NCBI GenBank assembly: GCA_030512335.1
Contig: JAULSU010000002.1
Location: 3,348,001-3,412,000, forward strand
DNA length: 64,000 nt
Direction: 5' to 3'
Source: Immersiella caudata
Taxonomy: Eukaryota; Ascomycota; Sordariomycetes; Sordariales; Lasiosphaeriaceae
In this document: one piece after another, positions 19,086 through 28,738 of the stretch
Layout: each line of letters begins with the position of its first letter
Position numbering within the stretch: position 1 is the first letter of the stretch
Notes under the pieces: model-generated
Databases searched by the model: none
What the model was told of the DNA's origin: nothing
Seen by the model: only the letters and a program-made list of their open reading frames with translations
Position numbers and translations under genes: made by a program

Positions 19086-22000
19086 GATGACGGGCGTGTG
19101 GGGTCCAGAAGATGAGTGTGAGATAGGGTAGACAATATAATGAACAAGGACGAAGGTGGGCTGCCCGCTGGCAGTGGAGCGATGTTGGACGAGGTAAGAC
19201 GTAGGGTCACGGCGTGACCTTAAACGATGAGCTGAAAGAGCTTGCTTGCTCTTGGTAGTTTTTGGCTGATGTTCAGGGGGAGGCGACTGATATAGGGCAG
19301 AAGGGGGACGAGATCGGCATGCGGCTCGACATCGTATTATAGAGTCTGCGGGCGACGGGGGGGTATACTAAAGAAGTACATCGTTCATACATCTTGGCCT
19401 CCGCTCAAAACACACGTGTAAGCTGGGAGCAATTCATCTCCCACTTTGTCATTGTCAGTTAGGTCTCATGGTCGACAAGGGGGTGAAGCCAGCCCGGAGA
19501 CATGCCGGTGGCTCTATGTCGGACCCCTACCATGCCAGCGGCCAGGGGGTTATGCAGCCTGGCGGCCAGGATTCGATTCGGTGTGGCGTTGTTTCCAACC
19601 GACGTCCTAAGCTGTAAAGAGCTTCCTGCACCGCGAGCATGTGCCCGTTTATGGGCTTCCAAGCAGCTCTGGCCCAAAAACGATTGGTGCATAGCCGCTT
19701 GACCATACCCCGTGAGCTCAATGTTCAAGAACTCGGTGCAGAGCGAGACCGTGATGCGAGAAGCAGAGCACAGCCGTCTAGGAACTTGCAAAGCTGGAAC
19801 CAAGGCCCGCCTACGCCAGTTTTGCAGCAACGAGCAGAGCAGATTTGTGGTCCTCTGCCCACCATCTCCCAGCAGCTGGGGCCTTGGGTGTGCATGGTAT
19901 ACCAGAAAGAGAGGGGAGAGGACGGCAAATTAGAATGACAGGGGGGCATGATCGAGCTCCAACTTTCCAAACCCGGACGCGACTGCCAGCGATGGAGACG
20001 ACGGAGGCAATGGATGGAGAGTACTGTCGAGTAGGAAAATGAGAACTGACAGGAAGCTGCAGGGCATCCAACGCTTCGACGCTCGGAGCTTCCATCTCGG
20101 CCTGCGCACCTTGCTGACCTCCGGCTGTCTGATCCGTACCCGATATCTGATGCTGAGGGTAACTGGGTCCGCGGATTCGTAGCAGCCCGCAGCTGGAAGA
20201 AGCAGTGAAGTCGTCAGCAAGGGGCGCTGTGATTCTAGGTGTCCTCCTGCTCTGAGTCCAGTCCTGTCATCGCTCACGTAACATTCACACCCCCACTTCT
20301 GGTGGAGAGCGGACGTCTGCGAGACGGCCCGCGGAGGACAGCCGGTGTTGCATAAGAAGAACCAGGGCGTTAGCCGTGGCCGCTCCCATGAGGCTCAAAG
20401 AAAGCAGAAAAGTTGGCCGCTCGCTGCCATGCTTGGCTGCCCAAGAGGGTGTTAGCGAACGAGCTTGAGGCTTGCTGGGCGGGTGAGCGCAGTGGAGCTT
20501 CCGCTGCCTACCTAGGTACCTAGGGACAGAAGTGCAGGTGGCAGGTGTGGTTGGTGCGCGCAGCGTGCCGAACCAGTCATTTCAGCCCTGGTCCCACCCA
20601 TGGAAGCTGTGAAGAACTTCGCCCTGAAGATGCGACAGGGAATGCCCCGGTTTTGTTTGTGCACCCACCGCCAAAAACGCCTGTTTCCTCCTCTCTAACG
20701 TTTGGAGTCCTTGCTTCTTCATCTTCACCTTTTCGCTTCGCAAGGCCCAGCCTCCTTGGCTCATCAGCGTCCAGGGCTCAGGCCTGCTCATGCACTTCCT
20801 CGCGGTCACGTTGCCCTACCCGCAGGGCAACCCCTCTCATCAAAGCGTGTTGCGCCAACAAGTCTCCATCACCCCTCTTGTTGACAACTGAGATCGAAGC
20901 AGCATCCCCAATGGGACCGACAACCGTCGGTTGCCTGCCCATTGGCGGCCGCAACCTGCAGATGTCGAAGCAGTACAACCTCATGCGGTGGAATCGCACG
21001 ACTAAACCCATTTGTCTTCCCACTGCAATCACCCCTCTGATGCTCGCGTCATAACTCATATTTTCCGTCCATGATGATGCATTGGCAGACAACCTGGCGG
21101 ACTGAAATACCCCAACAACATAGGTTCCCAAGCAAGCTCACATCGATTTGCTGGACACTCACAACAGCTTTTACCTCATCACTTTTAGTATGCTCTCGCG
21201 CCACCACACCAGTCCAGAGCCGCAACATCGACATTCCAAAGCTGCTTGATCCTCTTCCACAAACTTGGAAGTTCACCCCTCTAGGAGGTCGACCGGTGAG
21301 GGCTCGAAAAAGAATGCCATCTCAATCAGACTTGATCCAGTCCATCTACCCCCTAGATGCGCGTCTCAGCGTCAGCCTGAGAGTGACGCCACCGTGAGTC
21401 TGGTGGCTAATCCTCTCGTCTTGTTCTGCAATGCAAGCAGCCGCTTTCCCAAGTTCCAGGAACTCATTCTTGACTGCCTGCACGTTGCAGCGATAGTCAT
21501 CCAAGGCGCCCAGTCCGGGTTGTGGCACTGCGGCTGCTTTTACGATTCGTTGCTGGTCGAGGCGGCGAGGGATTCAAGATTGAGCGTGAGCTATTCCCTC
21601 ATTCTGTTAGATCAGAGGATACCTAGGTATCCGGCCTTGAGCGCCTCTGTTTCCCTACGCAGGGTGGCTGGACGGAAGACATCAAATGATATCATCCATC
21701 TTCTATATCATGAATTTGTCTCACTCGAGTCAACCACCGTGCAACGCTACCTTCCTAGCTGGTGTTTGTGATGTATGCGGACCCCAAAAGGGTCACAATA
21801 TCATTGGCCAGGCCAGGATTGAATTTCTCTTCGGGCAACACCAATAAAGTCCCATTATAGTAGGCAAGCTCTGTGTTCTGTTGAAGCCTTCATCACCCTC
21901 TTGGTACCATATCACCATCTCAATTTTTAGGAGCTTTGAGCAACGCCTTGAATGATGACTATTCTCTGGCTGTGTTGTTATAGAATGTCCCGCTGTTTGA

Positions 22001-22911
22001 GCCAAATACCATCCGTACGGCACTCTTGCAACTCCTCTATGGTCACTGTGCTTGAGACTACGTACGGAGCGTCTTCTCATTCAACATGTTGTTTGGTCAG
22101 CTACGATACGATGAAACCGCATAGCACTTGGGCGGGATGCTTAATTCTTGACACCTGTCGCTGGAAACAAGCCCCAGAATAACTGCACATCCTAATATAT
22201 GGACGAAACTTCCTCGCTTCCCAGCCAGCCGGGATGAACCAGACCCTCCCGCGTCTTGTCCACAGCATTAGCGCTATGTACGTATAAACAGAAGAAGCAA
22301 CAGCTTTATGATTAGCCCACCACAGCTAGCCACACCCGCCCCTATCAGGTTATTTTCGAAACCACAGTGCGACCCTACAGTAATAGCACATCTGGGAGCT
22401 AGGGACGTACAGCTTACCTTTTCTTTCCTTTTTTCAGACCGCGAGAGGCCCTTCGGGTCGCCACTCGATCACCGGCCTCATGCTTCAACACCCGCCTCTC
22501 GTTACATCGGGCCTGGACAGTGCAAATGTCAAACTCATCACTCCTGGGCCTTCGGGCATCAGTCACAGTGTGAAGAGAATGTCCTTGCTTGCTTTTCGGA
22601 CTAAAGTTCGTATCCGCTACCGAAAGGGCACAAGATGATTTTTGAGTCGATGTCTGCGTGCGAAGAGGGGAGGCACTCAAACTGAAAATCATATTGTATC
22701 CCCGCCCTTTACTTCCCCTCTAACTCGGAGAGGGTATTTCTAAGCCATACTGCCTTGGCTGCCGACAAATAGTCACATGCAATTGATGTTGTGCCCCCCT
22801 TTCCCCGCTCGGTTCCAACGAGCATAGGGTATTCCTGTTCTACGCCATGAGGAAGAGAAATCTAAGGAGAGTCTAAGCTGCTCTGGTCTTTCTCCTGGCT
22901 GCGCCTCGTCC
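19086..22911. other. Gene-poor stretch of about 3.8 kb
   Basis: No gene can be supported. Reading frames here are short, overlap on both strands and have no recognisable domains, and splice-site searching by eye did not join any of them into a plausible protein. The left edge is the promoter of the small Cys protein; the right edge is the 3' flank of prp43. A CCTAGGTACCTAGG palindrome lies at 20511-20524. Long non-coding transcripts or lineage-specific genes cannot be excluded. Confidence 0.4.
20511..20524. repeat. 14-bp perfect palindrome
   Basis: CCTAGGTACCTAGG reads the same on both strands. Short runs of this TACCTAGG type are common in intergenic DNA of filamentous ascomycetes, so no function is implied. 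Confidence 0.6.
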
Positions 22912-25260
22912 CTAACGGCCACCCTTCATCGCCTGACGGCGACGGATTTTCTCCGTGATGCGCGTGAGTGCCGACTTGATTTCGCCCTTCTCAAATGTAT
23001 CAATGTCGTAATAAATAGGTGCAATTTCCTGTCCTATGGTTAGTTATCTTTTGTGCAGATGTTGAATGACAAGGAGACGTACCAATAGCCACTCGGGCTT
23101 GATGTTGGTCACCGTCCTCACGTATTGCTTCGTCGTGAGGACGAACTCGTTGTAGACTACCCAGTCGTACGGGCTCTGCACAACGGTGCTGGGGTGGATC
23201 ATGACGAGCTGGTCGTCCTTGACCGTCTTGTAAACCTTGCTGTTGCTGCTCTCGCGCATGGCGACCTGCATGAAGAAGCCTGAGACAAGTGCGCGGCGGA
23301 TGTTGGTGTAGTAGTCCTTGTCTTGGAAGGGCGTACTCATCAACTCGATGTCGTGCGTCTCCATGATACGTTTGAGCTGTGCCCGAACATTGTCCGCACT
23401 GGAGAGATGACGGAAGGAGAGAAAGTGTTCGTGGCACCATTGCTTCACATCTTGACCGTTTTGCTCGGCGCCTTTGAATGCATGGTAGGCGTTGAGCAGT
23501 GTGAGATGGTCACCATCAGGATGGGCAAACTGCATCTTCATCTCGTCGGCCCGCTTGCGTGCGTTATTGGGCCGAACCCAAATTTGGGGCACCGACAAGA
23601 GGGACGTGATGGATAGGATTTCGTTGGAACAGTAGAACTCAGGCGAGGAGATGAGCATGACGGCCAGAGCTGGATCCAGCGGGAACTCGGAGGCTAAGCT
23701 TCCAAGCTTGGTCAGCTCACCGTCGTCATCCAGACATGCAAGATAGTTGAGTTCTTCGAGCGCGCGCATCATCGTCTCGGGAGCTGGTGGATCCATGAGA
23801 TCAAAGTGCACGAGATCCTCTACGCCAAGCTTCTTCAACTCCAAAACGGTGTTGGCAAGGTTTGACCGCAGAATCTCGGGGTAAGTTTGCTCAATAAGCT
23901 CCTTCTTGAACGCCTTTTCCGTGTAAAGACGGAAGCACTTTCCGGGCCGTGTGCGACCAGCACGACCAGCTCTTTGCTGTGCGGAGGCCTTGGAGATAGG
24001 AGAGACGAGCAGTGACTCAACCCTAGACCGTGGGTTGTAGATTTTCTGTTTACTGAAACCGGGGTCAACAACGTAGACGATGCCATCGATTGTCAAACTG
24101 GTCTCAGCGATGTTGGTTGCGACCACGCACTTTCGGCCCGGCCTACCACCTTGTCGGAGAGGCCCAGGAGCCTTGTCGAAGATGCGCTGCTGCTGAGCTG
24201 GGGGCAGAGTTCCATAAAGGGGATAAACCTTCATCGGCCCCGCATCCGACTCCCGAATCATATCGTCCACCTCCAAGCTGATCCGCCTGCAGGCATCCTC
24301 AATCTCTTCTTCACCTGTCAGGAAAAGCAGGATATCACCCTCGGGTTCAGTAGCGTGAATCTGCAGCACCGTCCTTACAGCGGCTTCCACGTAGTCCCGC
24401 TCGGGCTCTGGGGTATAAAAGATTTCGACTGGGTAGGTACGGCCAGGCACCGCGAGTAACGGCGCATTGTAGAAGTATGTCTGGAATTTCTGAGCATCAA
24501 GTGTGGCGGACATGACGATGATCTTCAGATCCTTCCTTCGGGAGGCGATCTGTTTGAGAAGCGCCATTAGGATATCGGTCGCCAACGTACGCTCGTGGGC
24601 TTCGTCGAGAATAATACAGCTGTAACGTGACATGTCGTGGTCGTGCATCGACTCCCGCAGCAGCTGACCATCAGTCATGTACTTGAGAAGCGTCTTGGGG
24701 CCCGTTTTGTTCTCGAATCTGATGCTATAACCGACCTCCTCTCCGAGCTTGACATCCAACTCGTCCGCCACACGCTGGGCAACCGACATAGCCGCCACTC
24801 TTCGGGGTTGCGTACAAGCGATGAGCTTTCCGTCCAGGTGCGGTAGCTCGTCGTAGAGGACGTATTGTGGAATCTGCGTGGTCTTTCCGGAACCCGTTTC
24901 ACCGACGAAGACAAGAATCTGGGTGCGGTGGTACATATCCAAGAACTCTTGTCGTTGCTTTTGTACGGGGAGGTTACGGCGGCCCTGGAGGATTCCGAAG
25001 TAGCGCTGGGAGTGAGGCTGGCCAGTCCATGGACTCAGGTCTGAATCCTCGCACTTGGACGCTTGCTCAGCCGTGGTCTTGTGGCGCTCGAGCTTGTCGA
25101 GGGGTGAGCTAAATCCATTGGCATTGCTGGCCTCTTCATATTGGTGGGCGAGGTATGGGTTGAACTTTTCGTCCTCCGCATCGGCGCCCTTTCGCATCCT
25201 GACCCGCTTCGAGTCCTGGCTGCTGCTGTCCTCTTCCACGCTCGATCGCTTGGTCGCCAT
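22912..25260 (-). CDS. prp43: DEAH-box RNA helicase Prp43
   Basis: ATP-dependent RNA helicase that takes apart intron-lariat spliceosomes and also acts in ribosome biogenesis. Two exons (25260-23083 and 23028-22912) with a 54-nt GTACGT..ACAG intron give 764 residues, against 767 for yeast Prp43 as I recall it. Motifs seen: Walker A GETGSGKTTQ (about 120-129), DEAH (219-222), SAT (MSATLDA, about 250), the post-RecA QQRAGRAGRTRPGKC block, then winged-helix, ratchet and OB regions. The short last exon supplies the family end APIYYDIDTFEKGE and a basic tail with RRRQAMKGGR. The start at MATKRSS gives the family length; the frame is open upstream but the extra part is unlike Prp43. A Crypton lies 175 bases upstream of this ATG. 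Confidence 0.96.
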
Positions 25261-25435
25261 CGCGTGCGGGCAGCTCTGACGCCCCTGTCGGTCAGATAAA
25301 AGACCACTGTGTCGCCTGGAGATTTGCCGTCGGAATAGATCACGGCGTCGGGGGTCTGCGTCGGGTTGGCGGTTTGGGAACTTTTTTGTTGTCGGCGCGT
25401 CGCAAAGGTAATTTTTTGGACGGGGTGGGGCGACG

Positions 25436-25444
25436 CGATAAGAT
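25436..25444 (+). repeat. Left copy of 9-bp direct repeat (candidate Crypton end)
   Basis: CGATAAGAT, repeated at 28154-28162 in the same orientation. It begins a hairpin-like CGATAAG - 5 nt - CTTATCG (25436-25454). It could be the crossover core or target duplication; CGATAA also fits a GATA-factor site. Confidence 0.5.
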
Positions 25445-25481
25445 AGACTTATCGTGGGCCCATTTTGCTGATGTAATCGGT

Positions 25482-25494
25482 GTAATCGGCTGCG
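25482..25494 (+). repeat. Left arm of 13-bp subterminal inverted repeat
   Basis: GTAATCGGCTGCG is exactly complementary to 28080-28092 at the other side of the element. Just before it, TGTAATCGG is tandemly doubled (25472-25489). Possible recombinase binding sites. Confidence 0.5.
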
Positions 25495-25601
25495 AGCCAG
25501 GATATCGTCACCGGTAAGCGATTTTATCAACAGTTGTGGCTTGCCAGACCCTTGAAATTGCAATTTCCAGCCTTGAGGCCCCTGTCTATCGATTTCGCGC
25601 G

Positions 25602-27872
25602 TTACAGCCGCCGTTGCCGGCGCTGCCTGAGGATATCTACAAGCCGGTTGAGGCTTCCGCCGCCGCGTAGTCGCTCCACCTCCGCAACAGCCTCGGCTTC
25701 GCTTTTACCCTTAGATATACGTGAAGAAATAGCATCCCAGATAACCTTACGGCGGCAAAACTGCACCCTAATGGTGCTTCCAGGCCGCCAACGGCTTCCC
25801 CATTGCTCCTCGAGCTGTTGTATTGCAGGCTGGCCGCCAAGGCCTTCTTTCCACTCGCGCCAGACCTCCGTAACCCTGAACACCTTCGTCAGACTGGTAA
25901 TAAGGGGTGGTGCCGTTGGATCGCTCGTTTTCGCCGGCTCCGGAAAATGGGCTGGCGCGGTAGGTGCAGGCGCAGGCGTAGCCGGCGGCACCCCCAACAC
26001 CATTGTAGGGTTGGCTCCTAAATAGCCAGTGATCGTAAGCGGGATCTTGCCGGAGAGCAAGGTTTCCAGGAGCTTGCCTTCTTGGCTAGCCAGTTGGTGA
26101 GCTAGCTGCTTGGTTAGCTGGCTGGCGATTTGCTGGCTGGTGTGGAGGATAGTAGAGCGAGTGCTTTCTATAAGGCTACACAGCTCTGGTAAGGCGCGTT
26201 GTAATAAAAGGCTTGGCGGCTCTGCTGTATTGGTAACGCTGGCCTGTACTGTACGTGCGAAGGCCTCCCACTCGCTGCCGTAAAAAGGTGCGTAGGAGAA
26301 GAAGGGTAGTGAAGGAAATTGCGGCTGTAAAGCGGCCAGGTCCTGTAGCAGAACGATACGAAGGCGCCGCATAAGCTTCAGGAAGCCATCGCCAGCAAGA
26401 TCGTCGTCGTCAAGGCCACCTTCCGCCCACTGGCAACGGCGCGCGCGCGCCTCAAAGCGGAGCTCCCACTCTTCGATCCACGGCCAGAGCTGGCGTTGTA
26501 AGGAGGCTGGAGGCTCCTGTACGGCGCGCGCCAGGAAGTAATCGCCTGGTGTTCCAGAAAAGCCGGCGACGATCCGCATAAACTGGCGTGGTAAGTGGGT
26601 AAGGTAGGCCTGGCAAAGAACGCTCTGATTCCAACGGCCGGCTTGTGAGATTTGCGCAAGCGAAGTGCCGTAAGTCTCCGCATCTTGGGCGCCAACTCGC
26701 CGTGGCAAATGGGTTTTTTTAGCTGTGGAAAGGCCAACGGCACCAAAGATTCGCCAGGTTTCCTGGAGTTGCGTGCTGTAGGAGAGCTCTTCTTCGCGAT
26801 TATGGCCAACGAGGACCTTGATTCGATACCAATCCTGGCGGCGGCGAAAGGAAGGCGGTAGCTCGCTGGTAACGTGCCAACGCCAGAAAAGCAGCTGTGC
26901 CAAGGCGCCTTGTGTACAGAGGAGAGGATTCTTATGGCGTAAAGACCCCATAAATTCCTTCTTCGCCGTCTTATTCATTTTACCGTCTTGTAAAAGCGAT
27001 ACGAGGCAGCTACATGGCGTTGGGCCTTCGGTAGAGGGGTAGTCGAGTAACGAGAGGTCGGCGAGCTCCATTTTTCGGCGGTTTTCTCCGCGTAGGAGGT
27101 AGTAGTGGCCGAAAAGAAGATCTAGGCGCGTTCGGAAGTTCTGCGGCGTGCTGGCGGCTCCGTGGAGTAGGTGCTCCTGGATTGCAAGCCACTCGGCGGT
27201 GGAATAACCGGCCTGGATACCTTCGGACCCTCGATCCTTGAAGCTGGTGCGGTTGAGCTGGTTTCTTTGGCGGCTGCGTTGGTCTAAAAAGCCACGTACG
27301 GCGGCGCCGCGTGGGTTATCCGTATTCTTGCCGCCGTGGGCCACTTGTACGCGCCAGAGCTCGATCACAGCGGCGATATAGGCATCTACCGTACCCTTGG
27401 TGTAAAGATCGCCTTTCTGCTCCTCTGTAGCTGTGGCCACGCTTGGTGGTGGTACATAGCTCTCGCGGTCGTCGGCAAGGATTCGAGCTGCCTCGGCTAC
27501 TGGCACCGCCAAGGTTGCGGCAAGAGCCTCCGCCTCACGAAGAGCGGCTTCCTCGCTGGCCTGGAGTGGTTGTTCCGGATGGTCGTTGCCGTGGCCACGG
27601 CGTTTCTTTGGCACCCTGACGCGCCGTAAGAGGATGTCCTCCTTCAGCCAAGCGGCCAGCTTATCAGGCGTAACAAGCTCGCCGTCTGGCCAGGTGTAGA
27701 GGGTTCCATCCGGCCCTGGGCGCGGCTTGTGGCACCAGGCCCTCCACTCGCGCTGCTTCGAAGCGTAGCTCCTCGTCGTGTTTGCCGGCTGCTCGTCCTT
27801 CCTCGCTTGCAGGCCGGCCCTCCGCGCCGCCTGCGCGCGGCCCTCAGCGGCTGCGTACAAGGCGTCGGCCAT
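25602..27872 (-). CDS. Crypton tyrosine recombinase with Ndc10-like core and GCR1_C DNA-binding domain
   Basis: Intronless, 756 residues. It would excise and insert the element by tyrosine-recombinase chemistry in the nucleus. The residues expected of the active site are all visible: Arg261 in LLRGENRR, His388 and Arg391 in THLPRR, Trp414 in AGRW and Tyr423 in QAYLTHLPRQF. The block GAQDAETYGTSLAQISQAG followed by GRW and FMRIVAGF matches the Crypton/CBF3-Ndc10 group. The C-terminal 100 residues (VWREWKEGLGGQPAIQQLEE, SRWRPG, RRKVIWDAI) form a GCR1_C DNA-binding domain, the usual partner in fungal Cryptons. An alanine/glutamine-rich linker separates the two. The region before the ATG has a GGT-repeat run (about 27910-27928). 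It differs from Starship captains, which carry DUF3435 and long cargo. Confidence 0.9.
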   Translation of the reverse strand: MADALYAAAEGRAQAARRAGLQARKDEQPANTTRSYASKQREWRAWCHKPRPGPDGTLYTWPDGELVTPDKLAAWLKEDILLRRVRVPKKRRGHGNDHPEQPLQASEEAALREAEALAATLAVPVAEAARILADDRESYVPPPSVATATEEQKGDLYTKGTVDAYIAAVIELWRVQVAHGGKNTDNPRGAAVRGFLDQRSRQRNQLNRTSFKDRGSEGIQAGYSTAEWLAIQEHLLHGAASTPQNFRTRLDLLFGHYYLLRGENRRKMELADLSLLDYPSTEGPTPCSCLVSLLQDGKMNKTAKKEFMGSLRHKNPLLCTQGALAQLLFWRWHVTSELPPSFRRRQDWYRIKVLVGHNREEELSYSTQLQETWRIFGAVGLSTAKKTHLPRRVGAQDAETYGTSLAQISQAGRWNQSVLCQAYLTHLPRQFMRIVAGFSGTPGDYFLARAVQEPPASLQRQLWPWIEEWELRFEARARRCQWAEGGLDDDDLAGDGFLKLMRRLRIVLLQDLAALQPQFPSLPFFSYAPFYGSEWEAFARTVQASVTNTAEPPSLLLQRALPELCSLIESTRSTILHTSQQIASQLTKQLAHQLASQEGKLLETLLSGKIPLTITGYLGANPTMVLGVPPATPAPAPTAPAHFPEPAKTSDPTAPPLITSLTKVFRVTEVWREWKEGLGGQPAIQQLEEQWGSRWRPGSTIRVQFCRRKVIWDAISSRISKGKSEAEAVAEVERLRGGGSLNRLVDILRQRRQRRL

Positions 27873-28079
27873 GGTGGCGATGGTGGTGATGGTCGGTCGG
27901 TCGGCGGCGTTGGTGGTGGTGGTGGTGGTGGTACGGCGCGTTCCAGAGGGTGCGGGGGAGGGCGCCAGGGCTCGCGTTCGCGAATCTCGGGGCCCTTGGC
28001 CGCTGGAATTCCAGGGGGCTTAATTGGAGGCTTCCGATAAGTGGGAAATAGCTTATCCGCGGCGTCTTATCGGCGCGCG

Positions 28080-28092
28080 CGCAGCCGATTAC
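28080..28092 (+). repeat. Right arm of 13-bp subterminal inverted repeat
   Basis: CGCAGCCGATTAC, the exact reverse complement of 25482-25494. It lies next to CGATAAG (28035-28041) and CTTATCG (28066-28072), which form a second inverted pair 24 bases apart. Confidence 0.5.
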
Positions 28093-28153
28093 GGCCGTTA
28101 CTCAGGAGAGGGTTGGCGCGGGGGCGGCGTTGCGGCGCAATTGCGCGGACCCT

Positions 28154-28162
28154 CGATAAGAT
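28154..28162 (+). repeat. Right copy of 9-bp direct repeat (candidate Crypton end)
   Basis: CGATAAGAT, identical to 25436-25444. After it the sequence loses the GC-rich, CG-alternating character of the element and becomes ordinary promoter DNA of the PRMT5 gene. Confidence 0.5.
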
Positions 28163-28738
28163 CTCTGCCAGATCCTTGTCACCACATACTCCGTTATTCG
28201 AATATTCCGGCGAGTGCACCTACCCATTGTCCTCGGAGCCATTCAAACCTGGGCTCACATATTTATCTTCACGGAGAATGAATATGAAATGATACACTCA
28301 AGTACAGACATGTAATCATTATATCAGATTGCCAACTTATAAGTATTGCGATACCTGAGAACAGGGGGAAATACATGCCGTGTGCTAGATATGCTTATAA
28401 GAAATCACTGGGATTTGGGGTAGGTACCCCTCCCCCACTAGGACCCTGATGGACCCTAATTTTTGCTATGTTTGGAAAGAAAACTGCCTTCCAACCTGCA
28501 AGCAGAGTACATGTGAGTTTGGAATGCCTTGGGGCCGATATATTTACCGTCCTTTGTATCCACATGGCCAATCTTTGACGTTTCGTTCCCTCTTGATAGC
28601 CCTTCAGCTTGGCCGACCAGGCCCCACACCATCTCAATCCAAGCGCCAGGGCAGTTTCTAGAAGAGTATCCATAGAATTCACTGCCTCGTCCCTGACGTC
28701 CCAGAGGGCAGCCCCGCCGTTTGAGAAAAACGCAGAAA
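28163..28738. other. Promoter and leader of the PRMT5 gene
   Basis: 576 bases with no gene seen. Before the Crypton arrived this would have been part of a shared divergent promoter with prp43. Confidence 0.5.

Larger units (their letters stand above)
25436..28162 (-). mobile_element. Crypton-type tyrosine-recombinase DNA transposon, apparently intact
   Basis: A compact element with one intact recombinase gene (27872-25602) and no cargo. Copies of the 9-mer CGATAAGAT at 25436-25444 and 28154-28162 are the best candidates for the ends, giving a unit of about 2.72 kb, normal for fungal Cryptons, which lack long terminal repeats and leave short direct repeats. A 13-bp inverted repeat lies just inside (GTAATCGGCTGCG at 25482-25494, its complement at 28080-28092). 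CGATAAG/CTTATCG motifs occur at both ends. The element fills the divergent promoter between prp43 (minus) and the PRMT5 gene (plus). The exact ends are inferred; an empty-site comparison would settle them. The intact frame, without stops or C-to-T decay, suggests recent activity. Confidence 0.75.

Noticed and set aside
25436..28162. A Starship giant element or its captain
   Set aside because: The recombinase has an Ndc10-like core and GCR1_C domain, not DUF3435, and there is no cargo or long element around it.
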